A stretch of 64,000 nt of DNA, from assembly GCA_903789665.1 (NCBI GenBank), contig CAIFEX010000018.1, positions 1 through 64,000 of the forward strand. Direction: 5' to 3'. The number at the start of each line of letters is the position of its first letter. The stretch's first letter is position 1. Below the pieces are notes generated by a model. The model ran no database searches and was not told the DNA's origin. It worked only from the letters and a program-made list of their open reading frames with translations. Position numbers and translations under genes: made by a program. This DNA is from an uncultured Clostridium sp. GTDB taxonomy: Bacteria; Bacillota; Clostridia; Clostridiales; Clostridiaceae. Shown piece by piece: positions 26,346-35,879 of this stretch.

Positions 26346-27207
26346 ATGAAAAAATGTGAAAAACATTTATTGATTTTTTTTTGCAGGCACACTGGCATGG
26401 ACATGGACAATTGGAATGATCCCTGTTATTCTCGGTATCAATAATACAGATTATGGAAACCTTATTTTCGTTTTTACAGCCGGTATTGCTCCATCAAGTA
26501 TGGGTCTTATTATGGTATTTGCTACATATAGTCCAGAGGCAAAAAAAAATTATTTCAAACGGTTTATTCCAACATGGAATGGCTTCTGGTTTGTACTACT
26601 CTATGCCATTCTCCTTCTGGACATATCAACTGCCTCCCTTATACTGCTCCTAAAGGGAAAACCAGATTTCAAAACAATTCAGAATTTTGTCCATAATCCT
26701 CTATATGCCCTTTCATTTGTCTTTTTTATGTATCTATGGGGACCTGCAAACGGGGAATTTGGCTGGCGCGGCTATGCATTGGATAGGCTTTTGACAAAAT
26801 TCAATTTTGTAAAAGGCAGTTTCCTGTTAGGTTTTATTTGGGGAATTTGGCATATTCCCTGGATATTTTACAGTGCACAATGGCAAAGCCGTTCTTTTAG
26901 CATTTCTCCCCTATGGTTTGGCATATTTATTCTTTCAACAATAGCCACAAGTTTCATGATGTCTATAGCATACATACTATCCAATCGCAATTATTTCAAC
27001 GCATCCAGTATACATGCCGTATCCAATGCAATTCTCGGCTTATTTTACATGGATATTCCATTAGAGGGTCAGAATCTGGCACTGGCAAGCGATTTGATAT
27101 TGAGCACAATTATCACATTTACGGTATTGGTGATATCCCAGAAATATTTTTTCAATCAATTTTTCACTATAATGGCAAATGTAAAAGTTTCAGAGGTGGA
27201 AAAATAG
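26346..27207 (+). CDS. CPBP family intramembrane protein, frameshifted at a T9 tract
   Basis: An ATG at 26346 has an ideal GGGAGAGG 5 bp upstream and opens MKKCEKHLLIFF. A run of nine T (about 26374-26382) then puts the frame out. Removing one T continues into AGTLAWTWTIGMIPV and the long open frame to 27207. Without the fix, translation must start at ATG 26416, lacking a ribosome-binding site and most of helix 1. Motif 1 is NGEFGWRGY (first Glu replaced by Gly), motif 2 WGIWHIPW and motif 3 SIHAVSN. It may be a phase-variable or slippage-rescued gene, a fresh pseudogene, or a sequencing error. Confidence 0.65.
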
Positions 27208-27385
27208 GAAAACTCTGCTTCGGTTAAAACTGAGCAGTTTATATAATACAGTTCTCCCTGCTAAAAATATGTGAAAATTAACTTTTATTAAGTAAAATTT
27301 AACAGTTCTTAATTGAAACTTAGCAATTTATGTCGTATACAAGTTGTATAATATATACCGATATAATTAGGGGAGATGGTATATC

Positions 27386-28303
27386 ATGACGAATAATGAC
27401 TATGATATAAAGAGAAGAAGAATATTTATAATTTCAATTCTAGTTTTACTTTTATTTTCCATCGGATTTACCAGTTGTATAACAACAAGCAAAAAGAAAT
27501 CCATGAGCAAATCAGAAAATATGGCAGTTTCAAATAACCCAGGTGACAAAAAATCCACGAACAAATCAGAAAATATGACAGATCCAAAAAAATTAGGTAG
27601 TAAAATGTCTATAGACACAACAACTCCGGATAATTCAGGCGACAGTAAATCCATAAACAAATCAGAAAATACAGCTGCTTCAAACACATCAGAGGGCTTT
27701 AATCCCTATAAAAAAGATGGAAGGAAAGTAGTTTATTTAACTTTTGATGACGGCCCTTCCGCCAATAATACACCTAAAATACTGGATATATTAAATCAAT
27801 ATAACATAAAAGCTACATTTTTTTTAATAGGACAAAATGCAGAACAGAATAAAGATCTTGTAAAAAGAGAAGCGGCTCAGGGAAACGTAATTGGAAATCA
27901 CACTTATTCACATGATATGAAATACATATATTCTGATCCAAAAACATTTATGGAAGATATTTATAAATGTCAAACTGTATTATCGTCAATTTTAGGGGAA
28001 AATTATAATTTAAAACTTGTAAGATTTCCAGGCGGTTCTTTTGGAGTCAGGTTAAAGCCTTTTAGAGAAGAACTTACAGGAAACGGCTATCATTATGTGG
28101 ACTGGAATGATTTAAACGGAGATGCAGAACACAACAACGTGCCTGTTCAAAATTTGATTCATACCACAAAAAAATATGCTATTTACGACCATTTGGTCGT
28201 ACTCATGCATGATGCTCCCGCAAAAGTTACTACTGTACAAGCCCTACCTGCTATCATAGAATATTTTAAATCCCAGGGCTATTCTTTTGAAACACTCAAT
28301 TAA
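27386..28303 (+). CDS. polysaccharide deacetylase lipoprotein (NodB domain)
   Basis: 305 residues. A lipoprotein signal ends at Cys31 (IGFTSC). A linker of about 70 residues repeats KSENM-like units, then a NodB deacetylase domain (about 115-300) follows. Metal-binding motif 1 is TFDDGPS, motif 2 HTYSH (H-x3-H), motif 3 RFPGGSFG, and the late catalytic His is in LVVLMHDAP. It should remove N-acetyl groups from peptidoglycan or another wall polysaccharide outside the cell. GGGGAG lies upstream of the start. Confidence 0.87.
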   Translation: MTNNDYDIKRRRIFIISILVLLLFSIGFTSCITTSKKKSMSKSENMAVSNNPGDKKSTNKSENMTDPKKLGSKMSIDTTTPDNSGDSKSINKSENTAASNTSEGFNPYKKDGRKVVYLTFDDGPSANNTPKILDILNQYNIKATFFLIGQNAEQNKDLVKREAAQGNVIGNHTYSHDMKYIYSDPKTFMEDIYKCQTVLSSILGENYNLKLVRFPGGSFGVRLKPFREELTGNGYHYVDWNDLNGDAEHNNVPVQNLIHTTKKYAIYDHLVVLMHDAPAKVTTVQALPAIIEYFKSQGYSFETLN

Positions 28304-28427
28304 AAGATGAAATACGTTAAATCAAAATATTTTTACAGCATTTATAAGCACTGGTATTGACATAAGGAAGGAATAGCTATACGATATTATATAAACTGGT
28401 CTAGATATAAAAAGGAGTTTAACATAT

Positions 28428-29840
28428 ATGATGCAGCAGGCAAATTATTTGCAATCGAGAAAATACAATAAAAAAGTTATAATGTTTACACTGCTTTTGG
28501 GAAGCTTTATAGCATTTTTTAATGAAACAATATTAAATATAGCTTTCCCAAAATTGATGACGGAAATGAATGTCGGAGCCACAACAGTTCAATGGCTTAC
28601 TACAGGTTACGTACTGGTAATTGCTATTTTGATGCCAGTTACAGCATTTTTAATAAGTACTTTTACAACAAAAAAATTATTTATGGAAGCTGTTACTTTA
28701 TTTTTAATTGGAACCATATGTGCATTTTTTTCTACATCATTTCCGCTACTATTGATATCTAGAATTATACAGGCATTTGGGACAAGTATGATGATGCCAA
28801 TTTTAATAAACACTGCACTTGCAATTTATCCACGTGAAAAACGTGGACTAGTAATGGGTACATGTGTTTGTGTAGTATCACTAGGACCTGCATTTGGTCC
28901 CACTTTTTCCGGAATATTATTACAATACTTTTCATGGCACATACTATTTTTGGTTCTAATCCCATTTTTAATAACATGCCTAATTTTAGGATATATATAT
29001 TTAGAAAATGTCAATACAATAACTAAACCTAAAATAGATTATCTATCCATTTTACTTTCAGCCATAGGCATAGCATGTATTATATACCCGATAAGTTCAA
29101 TATCCTCCGTAAATACATTAACCATTTCAATTATATTTGTAATTGGAGTAACATCAACAATACTCTTTTGCAGACGGCAAACACTCTTGAAACAGCCAAT
29201 GCTTCAAATAAAATCATTTAAATATCCCGTATTCACAAGAAGTATACTAATAATAATAATAATTCAAATGCTTCTATTTTCAATGAATATAATATTACCT
29301 ATGGTTTTAGAAAATGGATTTAAGACATCGTCTCTGGTAACTGGAATTGTCCTATTACCTGCAACTCTTTTCAATGCACTCCTATCACCGCTGGCAGGTA
29401 AATTTTATGACAATATGGGAGGAAAAATAGTAATTCCCGGTGGAGTTTTATTAATATGTATTTCAACTTTTATGCTGTCCAATATTACAAAATCGGATTC
29501 TACTTCAATGATTGTTATTTTATATTGCTTTATGTGTATAGGAGCAGCCATGTCTGCATCCAATACACAGACAACTGCACTTAATCAGCTGCCGGACAAA
29601 TTCAGAGCAGATGGAATTGCAATTATAAATACTTTGATGCAAGTAGCTGGCTGCTTGGGATCCTCTTTGTTTTTAGGTATTATGTCAATTTACGAAAATA
29701 GATATCTGATAGTTTCTGACAGTAAAATAGATGCCACATTCTATGGATTTAGTTTTTCCATGAGATTTGCAACAATCATATGCATAATTGGATTCATATT
29801 GTCATTAACTCTTAAGTACCAAAATATAATTAGGCGATAG
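28428..29840 (+). CDS. MFS transporter, DHA2 family (EmrB/QacA-like)
   Basis: 470-residue drug:H+ antiporter with 14 predicted helices. Motif D1 region NETILNIAFPKLMTEM, then VQWLTTGYVL in helix 2 and LGPAFGPTFSGIL (motif C in helix 5) are typical of EmrB/QacA proteins. AAGGAG lies about 10 bp before the ATG. It is monocistronic, ending before a strong terminator. The exported compound is unknown; no adjacent regulator is present. Confidence 0.85.
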   Translation: MMQQANYLQSRKYNKKVIMFTLLLGSFIAFFNETILNIAFPKLMTEMNVGATTVQWLTTGYVLVIAILMPVTAFLISTFTTKKLFMEAVTLFLIGTICAFFSTSFPLLLISRIIQAFGTSMMMPILINTALAIYPREKRGLVMGTCVCVVSLGPAFGPTFSGILLQYFSWHILFLVLIPFLITCLILGYIYLENVNTITKPKIDYLSILLSAIGIACIIYPISSISSVNTLTISIIFVIGVTSTILFCRRQTLLKQPMLQIKSFKYPVFTRSILIIIIIQMLLFSMNIILPMVLENGFKTSSLVTGIVLLPATLFNALLSPLAGKFYDNMGGKIVIPGGVLLICISTFMLSNITKSDSTSMIVILYCFMCIGAAMSASNTQTTALNQLPDKFRADGIAIINTLMQVAGCLGSSLFLGIMSIYENRYLIVSDSKIDATFYGFSFSMRFATIICIIGFILSLTLKYQNIIRR

Positions 29841-29903
29841 TTTTTTAATTAAATATTACATTACAAATTTCAGCTTATTTTACATAAAGATTTCATGACA
29901 GAA

Positions 29904-29953
29904 AATCCCCCACTAGATTACAAATATTTATGAACGTAATCTAGTGGGGGATT
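29904..29953. terminator. bidirectional terminator between the MFS gene and tRNA-Leu
   Basis: Perfect 18-bp arms AATCCCCCACTAGATTAC (29904-29921) and its complement (29936-29953) around a 14-nt loop. It serves the convergent MFS gene and tRNA. Confidence 0.8.
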
Positions 29954-30004
29954 CCCTTCCGTAATTCATTATTAAACTTTAATTATACCTCTGAACCATT
30001 GATT

Positions 30005-30091
30005 TGGTGCGGATAACAGGACTTGAACCTGCATGAAATTTCTTTCACTAGAACCTGAATCTAGCGCGTCTGCCAGTTCCGCCATATCCGC
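30005..30091 (-). tRNA. tRNA-Leu (CAG anticodon)
   Basis: 87 nt with encoded CCA. The 5' GCGGATA pairs with 3' TATCCGC. The anticodon stem CTAGA/TCTAG encloses loop TTCAGGT, giving anticodon CAG. A long variable arm (GTGAAAGAAATTTCAT region) and T arm with GGTTCAAGTCC mark a class II leucine tRNA. The D-arm GGC...GGCAGAC is also typical. Confidence 0.93.
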
Positions 30092-30127
30092 ATGATTGGG
30101 CAACACAGCCCACTTGTTTACCTAAAT

Positions 30128-30156
30128 AGTATATCATAATCAAATTCAGAAAACAA
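30128..30156 (-). promoter_or_regulatory. promoter of tRNA-Leu
   Basis: Minus-strand TTGTTT (30156-30151), 17-bp spacer, TATACT (30133-30128), about 37 bp upstream of the mature tRNA 5' end. Confidence 0.6.
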
Positions 30157-30177
30157 TAGAAAAATTTTTTCCTTTTT

Positions 30178-31347
30178 TCATTTCACAACAGCAGAATTTG
30201 AATACAGGTTAAATGCCACATTTCCACCTGAAGTATAGCCCTCTATATACACGGGATATTTAAAATCATTCCTAAATTTATAATCTATGTTTCCATAATC
30301 CACTGTGGCATCCATGCCCTCCGGCACATAATGTACGGCAAGAGAATGATGTGTTCTCTCCGTTGAAGTAAGGCCTGCCTTGTAAACGACATTATACAAA
30401 GTGGTAGATACCTGGCATATACCTCCTCCGAGCCCTGATTCAACTTTATCTCCAATAATAACGGGAGCGGCCTGGTACCCTTTGGCAGCAGTTCTCTGCC
30501 CTACAACTCCATTAAAACTAAAAGTTTTACCAGGCATCAGTACATATCCATTTATGCTTTTTGTAGCAAGCGCTATATTATTTGCCCTTTCCGCAGAAGA
30601 TATGGAGCCATAGTTTGTACTAAAACTGGATATCAGCGTATCCACTGTCTTAAGCTGTGCTTCTTTTATTGAAGCCGGTACAGTTTCAAATTTTGCCTTT
30701 ACAACAGGATTTTGTCCTACCGTCCCATCTATTTTAGAAACAAGTTCCTTTTCCAGATCTTCTTTTTTCAACTTTACACCGTCCTGCTGTGGAATTACTT
30801 CAAAGCCGATACTTCCCATCCTCAAGGATGCATTTACCGGTTCTGAATTAATTTCACTTCCAATTTTATCTACTAGATTTTTCACAGGTTCTGCGTTATA
30901 GGAAAATTTCAGTTCATAGTCTACAGCTTTAGGTCTTTTTAACAATCGATACTTTTTAAATATATTCTCATCTTTTCCATAAGAATATGCCTGATTTACA
31001 ACTTCATCTATATTGTATGAGGGCTTCAAACTCGAATAACTCAATTCATATTTCCTATCCTCCGCAATTATATCAATTTTCTTCTGTTGTATTTTATCAG
31101 AGTATTCCCTTTTTATTATGTTTTTAGCTTCCAATTTAGTTTTTCCCGAGAGATCCGTGTCATTTACAAAAACTTTAGGATAAATCAAATTATTCCAATG
31201 TTCTATATCATTATAATGATATACCATAAATCCACAACTTATTCCCACAAAAACAGCCAGGGCTCCCACGGCTAATACAACCATTCTCTTTTTTAAAACT
31301 TTCTTGGCCTTTCGGGACTGTCTTCTCCGATCCATTTTTATCATCAC
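30178..31347 (-). CDS. VanW family protein with peptidoglycan-binding-like domain
   Basis: 389 residues. A basic N-terminus is followed by one transmembrane helix (about 26-47). A PG_binding_4-type domain lies at about 60-230, and the VanW domain at about 235-370 with FSFNGVVGQRTAAKGYQAAP and GGGICQVSTTLYN. The Cys in GGGICQ is conserved in the family. VanW proteins accompany some vancomycin-resistance clusters but are common in ordinary clostridial genomes; their function is unknown. No van genes are nearby. Confidence 0.82.
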   Translation of the reverse strand: MMIKMDRRRQSRKAKKVLKKRMVVLAVGALAVFVGISCGFMVYHYNDIEHWNNLIYPKVFVNDTDLSGKTKLEAKNIIKREYSDKIQQKKIDIIAEDRKYELSYSSLKPSYNIDEVVNQAYSYGKDENIFKKYRLLKRPKAVDYELKFSYNAEPVKNLVDKIGSEINSEPVNASLRMGSIGFEVIPQQDGVKLKKEDLEKELVSKIDGTVGQNPVVKAKFETVPASIKEAQLKTVDTLISSFSTNYGSISSAERANNIALATKSINGYVLMPGKTFSFNGVVGQRTAAKGYQAAPVIIGDKVESGLGGGICQVSTTLYNVVYKAGLTSTERTHHSLAVHYVPEGMDATVDYGNIDYKFRNDFKYPVYIEGYTSGGNVAFNLYSNSAVVK

Positions 31348-31512
31348 CTCTTCATTTTTACATAGTTATTATACTATAGTGTCAGTATTTTTTATATGCA
31401 AAAGATAATTAATTTATTATATAGTTTTTTCAACAAACATAGTTTTATGGTATCATAAAATTGTATAAATATGTAGTAATATTTCAAATAACAATAGTGG
31501 AGGTAAAAATAA

Positions 31513-32751
31513 ATGAAAGCTGAAATACTATGTGTGGGAACAGAAATTTTACTTGGAGATATAGTAAACACCAATGCCCAATTTATATCAAAGCAATTGG
31601 CAGATTTAGGCATAGAGGTATTCCACCAGTCCGTAGTCGGAGACAATCCGGAAAGGCTTTTGGAAGAATTAAAAAATGGTTTTGAGCGATCGGATATCAT
31701 AATTACAACCGGAGGCCTGGGGCCTACACAGGATGATCTTACAAAAGAAACCGGAGCTAGATTTTTGGGCAGAGAACTTGTTTTAGATAAAGATTCACTG
31801 GAAAATCTAAAGAAACGTTTTAGCAGCATGGGACGCTCCTATCTAAAGGGAAACAATGTAAAGCAGGCATATTTCCCCAAGGGATCCAAAATACTGCCCA
31901 ATCCCAACGGCACAGCCCCCGGGTGCATCATGGAAGAAGGAAATAAGGCCCTCATAATACTTCCGGGACCACCAAAGGAAGTCACGCCGATGTTCATAAA
32001 CTATGTAAAACCCATTCTGAAAAAATACAGCACCAGAGTTATAAAATCAAAAACGCTCAGAATATGCGGAATAGGAGAAGGTATAATGGCAGAAATGGCA
32101 TCTGATATCATAAAAAACAGCACCAATCCCACTGTCGCCCCTTATGCCAAAGAAGAAGACACAATACTTAGAATTACAGCAGAGGCTCCTACAGAAAATG
32201 AAGCTTTGGATCTTATCAAACCTGTGGAATCACGGCTTAAAAAAATATTTGGAATAAACATTTACGGCGAAGACAACGCAAAAATAGAAGGGGTACTTGG
32301 TAAAATGCTTGTAGATAAAAATTACACCATATCCTCTGCAGAATCATGCACCGGAGGGTTAATAGCAGCCAAACTCGTAAATTATCCGGGAATATCTCAG
32401 GTATTCAAAGAAGGTGCTGTCACCTACAGTAATGAAGCCAAGATGAACAGACTCGGGGTGAAAAAGTCCACCCTGGACAAATACAGCGCTGTAAGTTATG
32501 AAACTGCAAAAGAGATGGCAGAAGGTATTGCCAGGACTTCCAATACGGATATAGGCATAGCTACTACGGGAATTGCAGGTCCCGGCGGTGGATCTCCCGG
32601 AAAACCCGTGGGGCTGGTCTACATAGGACTCTGCATTAAAGGGAAGACAAAGGTTAAAAAATTTCAATATCCAGGTAATAGAGCTACTGTAAGAAAAAGG
32701 GCCGTTATGAGTGCTCTGGATTGGATACGAAGGGAAATCACAGACAAATAG
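31513..32751 (+). CDS. cinA: CinA family nicotinamide-nucleotide amidase
   Basis: 412 residues in two domains. An N-terminal MoCF-biosynthesis-like/COG1058 domain (about 1-170) has GTEILLGDIVNTNA, TTGGLGPTQDD and PNPNGTAPGC. The C-terminal CinA amidase domain (about 255-410) has SSAESCTGGLIA and TTGIAGPGGGSPGKPVG. It deamidates NMN in pyridine-nucleotide recycling and may have ADP-ribose pyrophosphatase activity. Both domains are intact. GGAGG precedes the ATG. Confidence 0.92.
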   Translation: MKAEILCVGTEILLGDIVNTNAQFISKQLADLGIEVFHQSVVGDNPERLLEELKNGFERSDIIITTGGLGPTQDDLTKETGARFLGRELVLDKDSLENLKKRFSSMGRSYLKGNNVKQAYFPKGSKILPNPNGTAPGCIMEEGNKALIILPGPPKEVTPMFINYVKPILKKYSTRVIKSKTLRICGIGEGIMAEMASDIIKNSTNPTVAPYAKEEDTILRITAEAPTENEALDLIKPVESRLKKIFGINIYGEDNAKIEGVLGKMLVDKNYTISSAESCTGGLIAAKLVNYPGISQVFKEGAVTYSNEAKMNRLGVKKSTLDKYSAVSYETAKEMAEGIARTSNTDIGIATTGIAGPGGGSPGKPVGLVYIGLCIKGKTKVKKFQYPGNRATVRKRAVMSALDWIRREITDK

Positions 32752-32767
32752 CTCTCAGTTTGAAAAT

Positions 32768-33412
32768 TTACTTTTCATTTTTTTCAGGGCAGTTGAGATA
32801 TTCACAGTAGGGAGCTACAGGACAGTGTCCACAATCAGGTTTACGGGACTTACATATTTTTCTTCCATGCCATATCAGGTAGTGGTGGGAATCACTCCAC
32901 ATATTCTTGGGTATATTTTTCATAAGTTCCATTTCAACTTTGTGTGGGGTATTTCCCCTTGCTATCCCAAGTCTATTGGATACTCTAAATACATGGGTGT
33001 CCACTGCAATAGCCGGAATCCCAAAGGCATTCGACAAAACCACATCTGCAGTTTTTCTACCTACACCAGGTAATTTAATCAATTCCTCCATTGTATCAGG
33101 AACCTTTCCACCATGTTCCTCTATAATCGCCCTGCTTGTTTCCAATATATGCTTGCTCTTATTTCTAAAAAAACCGCAGCTTTTTATCTTTTTCCCCAAC
33201 TCCTCTTCTGTTAGAGAAACCATTTTCTCCGGCGTGTTAAATTCTCTGTATAGTTCATTGGTAACTTTATTTACCCTGACATCAGTACACTGGGCGGAAA
33301 GCATAGTAGCTACCAACAATTCGTAAGGGGAACCAAATTTCAATGCACACCTTGCTTCTGGATATGTTTCACCCAATATTTTTAATATCGTAACTACAAT
33401 TTGTTTGTTCAA
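32768..33412 (-). CDS. nth: endonuclease III
   Basis: 214-residue DNA glycosylase/AP lyase for oxidised pyrimidines. The HhH motif and catalytic Lys lie in LPGVGRKTADVVL, the catalytic Asp in AVDTHVFRV, and the [4Fe-4S] cluster ligands form C-x6-C-x2-C-x5-C at the C-terminus (CKSRKPDCGHCPVAPYC). Length matches the E. coli enzyme (211). It converges with cinA, and the plsC gene upstream overlaps it by 4 bp. Confidence 0.94.
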   Translation of the reverse strand: MNKQIVVTILKILGETYPEARCALKFGSPYELLVATMLSAQCTDVRVNKVTNELYREFNTPEKMVSLTEEELGKKIKSCGFFRNKSKHILETSRAIIEEHGGKVPDTMEELIKLPGVGRKTADVVLSNAFGIPAIAVDTHVFRVSNRLGIARGNTPHKVEMELMKNIPKNMWSDSHHYLIWHGRKICKSRKPDCGHCPVAPYCEYLNCPEKNEK

Positions 33413-34152
33413 TTTTTACCACCTTCATTAAAATTATATACTCCTCTATATTTTTCAGGGAGAAGTTTTGCTATTTCACACATGAGAAAATCAATTACCC
33501 TATCTTCATATTTATGTTTTTCCTCACCTTCCCTTTTATTTGGTATCTGCAGTTTCTTCCCTATATTCACCGTGACCTTGGCATGGTGAAAACTTTCTAG
33601 AGCCATTCCTTTATCATTTATAGGTAAAAGCTTTTCAGTCCCGCATATTCCTATCGGCACTATCCTGCCCCTAGTCAATTTCTGTATAAGTACTATTCCC
33701 TTTTTACCCCTATTCATAGCAGCTGTCCTGCTCCTTGTACCTTCTGGAAATATAAGTACATTTTCACCTGATTTCACTGCTTTTACTATGTCGGAAATAG
33801 CCCCTTTATCTGCAGAATTAGGTTTTATAACTATGGTTTTTGTAATACTCATTCCAAGTTTTGTAAGGCAATCATCATTTAACTTCATACCAGCAACAAA
33901 AATCAATTTTTCTTTTTTAAGTACATTCCCAAGAACCAGTGCATCCGAATTGCTTAAATGATTACATATAAATATAATGGGTCTTTTAACTCCATTCAAA
34001 TGTTCCATGCCTTTGACTTCTATAGCCGCATATTTATTTAAATATCCATTTAATAATTTGTCTGAAATACATTTTACTAATCCCTGAGGTAGAGAACCTA
34101 TAAGCTTAGCCATCCATGGAGAAATCATAGATAAAGCCACCTTCCCTTTCAT
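33409..34152 (-). CDS. 1-acylglycerol-3-phosphate O-acyltransferase (PlsC family)
   Basis: 247-residue membrane-associated acyltransferase that makes phosphatidic acid. The HX4D catalytic motif is NHLSNSD; the acceptor motif is FPEGTRSR. An IVPIG-like block (GRIVPIGICG) follows. The stop overlaps the nth start by 4 bp, an unrelated-function pair probably coupled only transcriptionally. The start codon has no clear ribosome-binding site; a Met at codon 9 is an alternative. Confidence 0.85.
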   Translation of the reverse strand: MKGKVALSMISPWMAKLIGSLPQGLVKCISDKLLNGYLNKYAAIEVKGMEHLNGVKRPIIFICNHLSNSDALVLGNVLKKEKLIFVAGMKLNDDCLTKLGMSITKTIVIKPNSADKGAISDIVKAVKSGENVLIFPEGTRSRTAAMNRGKKGIVLIQKLTRGRIVPIGICGTEKLLPINDKGMALESFHHAKVTVNIGKKLQIPNKREGEEKHKYEDRVIDFLMCEIAKLLPEKYRGVYNFNEGGKN

Positions 34153-34194
34153 ATTGATAATATAACTTAAAATAATGTCATCATATATAAATAA

Positions 34195-35169
34195 TTATAA
34201 TTTCAAAATATGTAAAAGTCTATTATAATAATCTTTTACATAAGAAGATTTTATATTTTTTATCTCAACATTCTTTTTAAGTACGAGTGTGTTTATTATA
34301 CTATTTCTCTGGATAATATTTTTTCCCCTCCATCCACAGGAAGTATTTTTATATTTTCTCATAAATGTGCTTTTGTCAATATTGACTATCTCATTCAGAT
34401 CCACTTTTTCCATAAAGTCAAAGGGCTTGAAACCTTTTATATTGGAGTATGCAACATTCTCATTATACGGACATACCTCCTGACAGGTGTCGCATCCAAA
34501 CAACCTGCCCTGAAATTTTGCAAACCACATATCGTCTATATGTTTCTTCTGGGTAATGTAAGACATGCATTTGTTGGAATCCCTATAACCGCGGATAGCC
34601 CCCGTAGGACACACAATCTGGCATAAATTACAATTCCCGCATTTACTTATTTGCGGCATATCGCTTTCTATTTCCATATCAGTTATTACCTCACCCAAAA
34701 ATACATAGGATCCATACTTTTCTGTAATAAGCATATTATTTTCCCCTATAAATCCTATTCCGCTCTGAAAAGCTATATACCTTTCAGGCAGAAAATTATT
34801 ATCCACAAAATATATGGCCTTTCCACCCAGATTTGCTATGAAATAGCATATTTTTTTTAAGTAAGCCCCTATTACCTCATGATAATCCTTTCCCCAGGTA
34901 TATATGGAAAATCCTATTTTACCTTTCTTGATGGGTTTTTTAAACAAATAGGGAAAGGCAATAGATATTATTGTCTTTCCCCCATCCATATATCTATAGG
35001 AATTAATTCTCCTATGGATATCCTTTTCTTCAAATTCATTTTCCAATAAATTCTCTTTCCTAAACTGGAGATATTTTCCTAAATCGGTATACATCCTGCA
35101 TTTGGTAAAACCTACAGTATCCAAACCCATACCGCGGCAGAAATCTAATATTTCCTTCTTGTAATCCAA
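34195..35169 (-). CDS. queG: epoxyqueuosine reductase
   Basis: 324-residue cobalamin-dependent enzyme reducing epoxyqueuosine to queuosine in tRNA. Two [4Fe-4S] motifs are visible: CGNCNLCQIVCPTGAI and CDTCQEVCPYN. The start appears to be TTG with GTAGGTG upstream. It is shorter than Bacillus QueG (about 386) because the C-terminal HEAT-like extension is missing, as in many clostridial forms. A related DUF1730/4Fe-4S protein of other function is possible but less likely. Confidence 0.78.
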   Translation of the reverse strand: MDYKKEILDFCRGMGLDTVGFTKCRMYTDLGKYLQFRKENLLENEFEEKDIHRRINSYRYMDGGKTIISIAFPYLFKKPIKKGKIGFSIYTWGKDYHEVIGAYLKKICYFIANLGGKAIYFVDNNFLPERYIAFQSGIGFIGENNMLITEKYGSYVFLGEVITDMEIESDMPQISKCGNCNLCQIVCPTGAIRGYRDSNKCMSYITQKKHIDDMWFAKFQGRLFGCDTCQEVCPYNENVAYSNIKGFKPFDFMEKVDLNEIVNIDKSTFMRKYKNTSCGWRGKNIIQRNSIINTLVLKKNVEIKNIKSSYVKDYYNRLLHILKL

Positions 35170-35194
35170 TATTTCACCTACTCATACAAAAATC

Positions 35195-35794
35195 TTATAT
35201 TACCATTTCATTATATATCTTTTTTCTATTTCCTGCATAATTTTTTATCTCTATGATTTCAGCTTTATTTTTATATATAATCCTTGCAGGTATTCCCACT
35301 GCAGTACAATCTGAAGGTATATTTTCCAAAACTACTGCATTAGCCCCTATCTTAACATTGTCGCCTACAACTATAGGCCCCAATATTTTCGCACCGCTTC
35401 CTATAAATACGTTATTTCCGACAGTAGGGTGTCTTTTACCTGTATCATCTTTTCCCGTACCGCCCAGAGTCACTCCGTGATACAAAGTCACATTATCCCC
35501 AATTTCTGCAGTTTCTCCTATTACAACTCCCATACCATGGTCAATAAACAGCCCCTTGCCTATTTTAGCTCCAGGATGAATTTCTATACCTGTCAGCATT
35601 CTAGACAGCTGTGATATAGCTCTGGCAATAAAAAATAATTTTCTCTTATAAAAAAAATGGGATATTCTATAGTGAATCAATGCATGTATAAAAGGATACA
35701 CTAAAAACACTTCTACTGGATTTCTAGCAGCCGGATCATTTTCAATTGCATTTTTAATATCATATGCCAACAGTTTGAATGGATTTCTAATCAC
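35195..35794 (-). CDS. cysE: serine O-acetyltransferase
   Basis: 199-residue left-handed beta-helix acetyltransferase making O-acetylserine. Hexapeptide repeats run from about residue 70. The catalytic region [20 protein letters not shown] and [10 protein letters not shown] are characteristic. Start is GTG with GGAGGTGATATA directly before it. It is the short clostridial form, lacking the long N-terminal helical domain of E. coli CysE. It lies downstream of cysK; a hairpin between them may set their ratio. Confidence 0.92.
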   Translation of the reverse strand: MIRNPFKLLAYDIKNAIENDPAARNPVEVFLVYPFIHALIHYRISHFFYKRKLFFIARAISQLSRMLTGIEIHPGAKIGKGLFIDHGMGVVIGETAEIGDNVTLYHGVTLGGTGKDDTGKRHPTVGNNVFIGSGAKILGPIVVGDNVKIGANAVVLENIPSDCTAVGIPARIIYKNKAEIIEIKNYAGNRKKIYNEMVI

Positions 35795-35829
35795 TATATC
35801 ACCTCCATAACTCCTACCTTAATTTAATA

Positions 35830-35863
35830 TTTTTTCACAGGGAAAACTGCCCCTGTGAAAAAA
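35830..35863. terminator. intercistronic hairpin between cysK and cysE
   Basis: 13-bp perfect arms TTTTTTCACAGGG (35830-35842) and CCCTGTGAAAAAA (35851-35863) around an 8-nt loop. It could be a partial terminator that lowers cysE expression relative to cysK, or an mRNA end. Confidence 0.6.
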
Positions 35864-35879
35864 TAAAATACAATGCAGA

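Noticed and set aside
30178-31347. VanW gene as evidence of a vancomycin-resistance cluster
   Set aside because: No vanH, vanA/B, vanX or VanRS genes nearby; VanW-domain proteins are common in clostridia.
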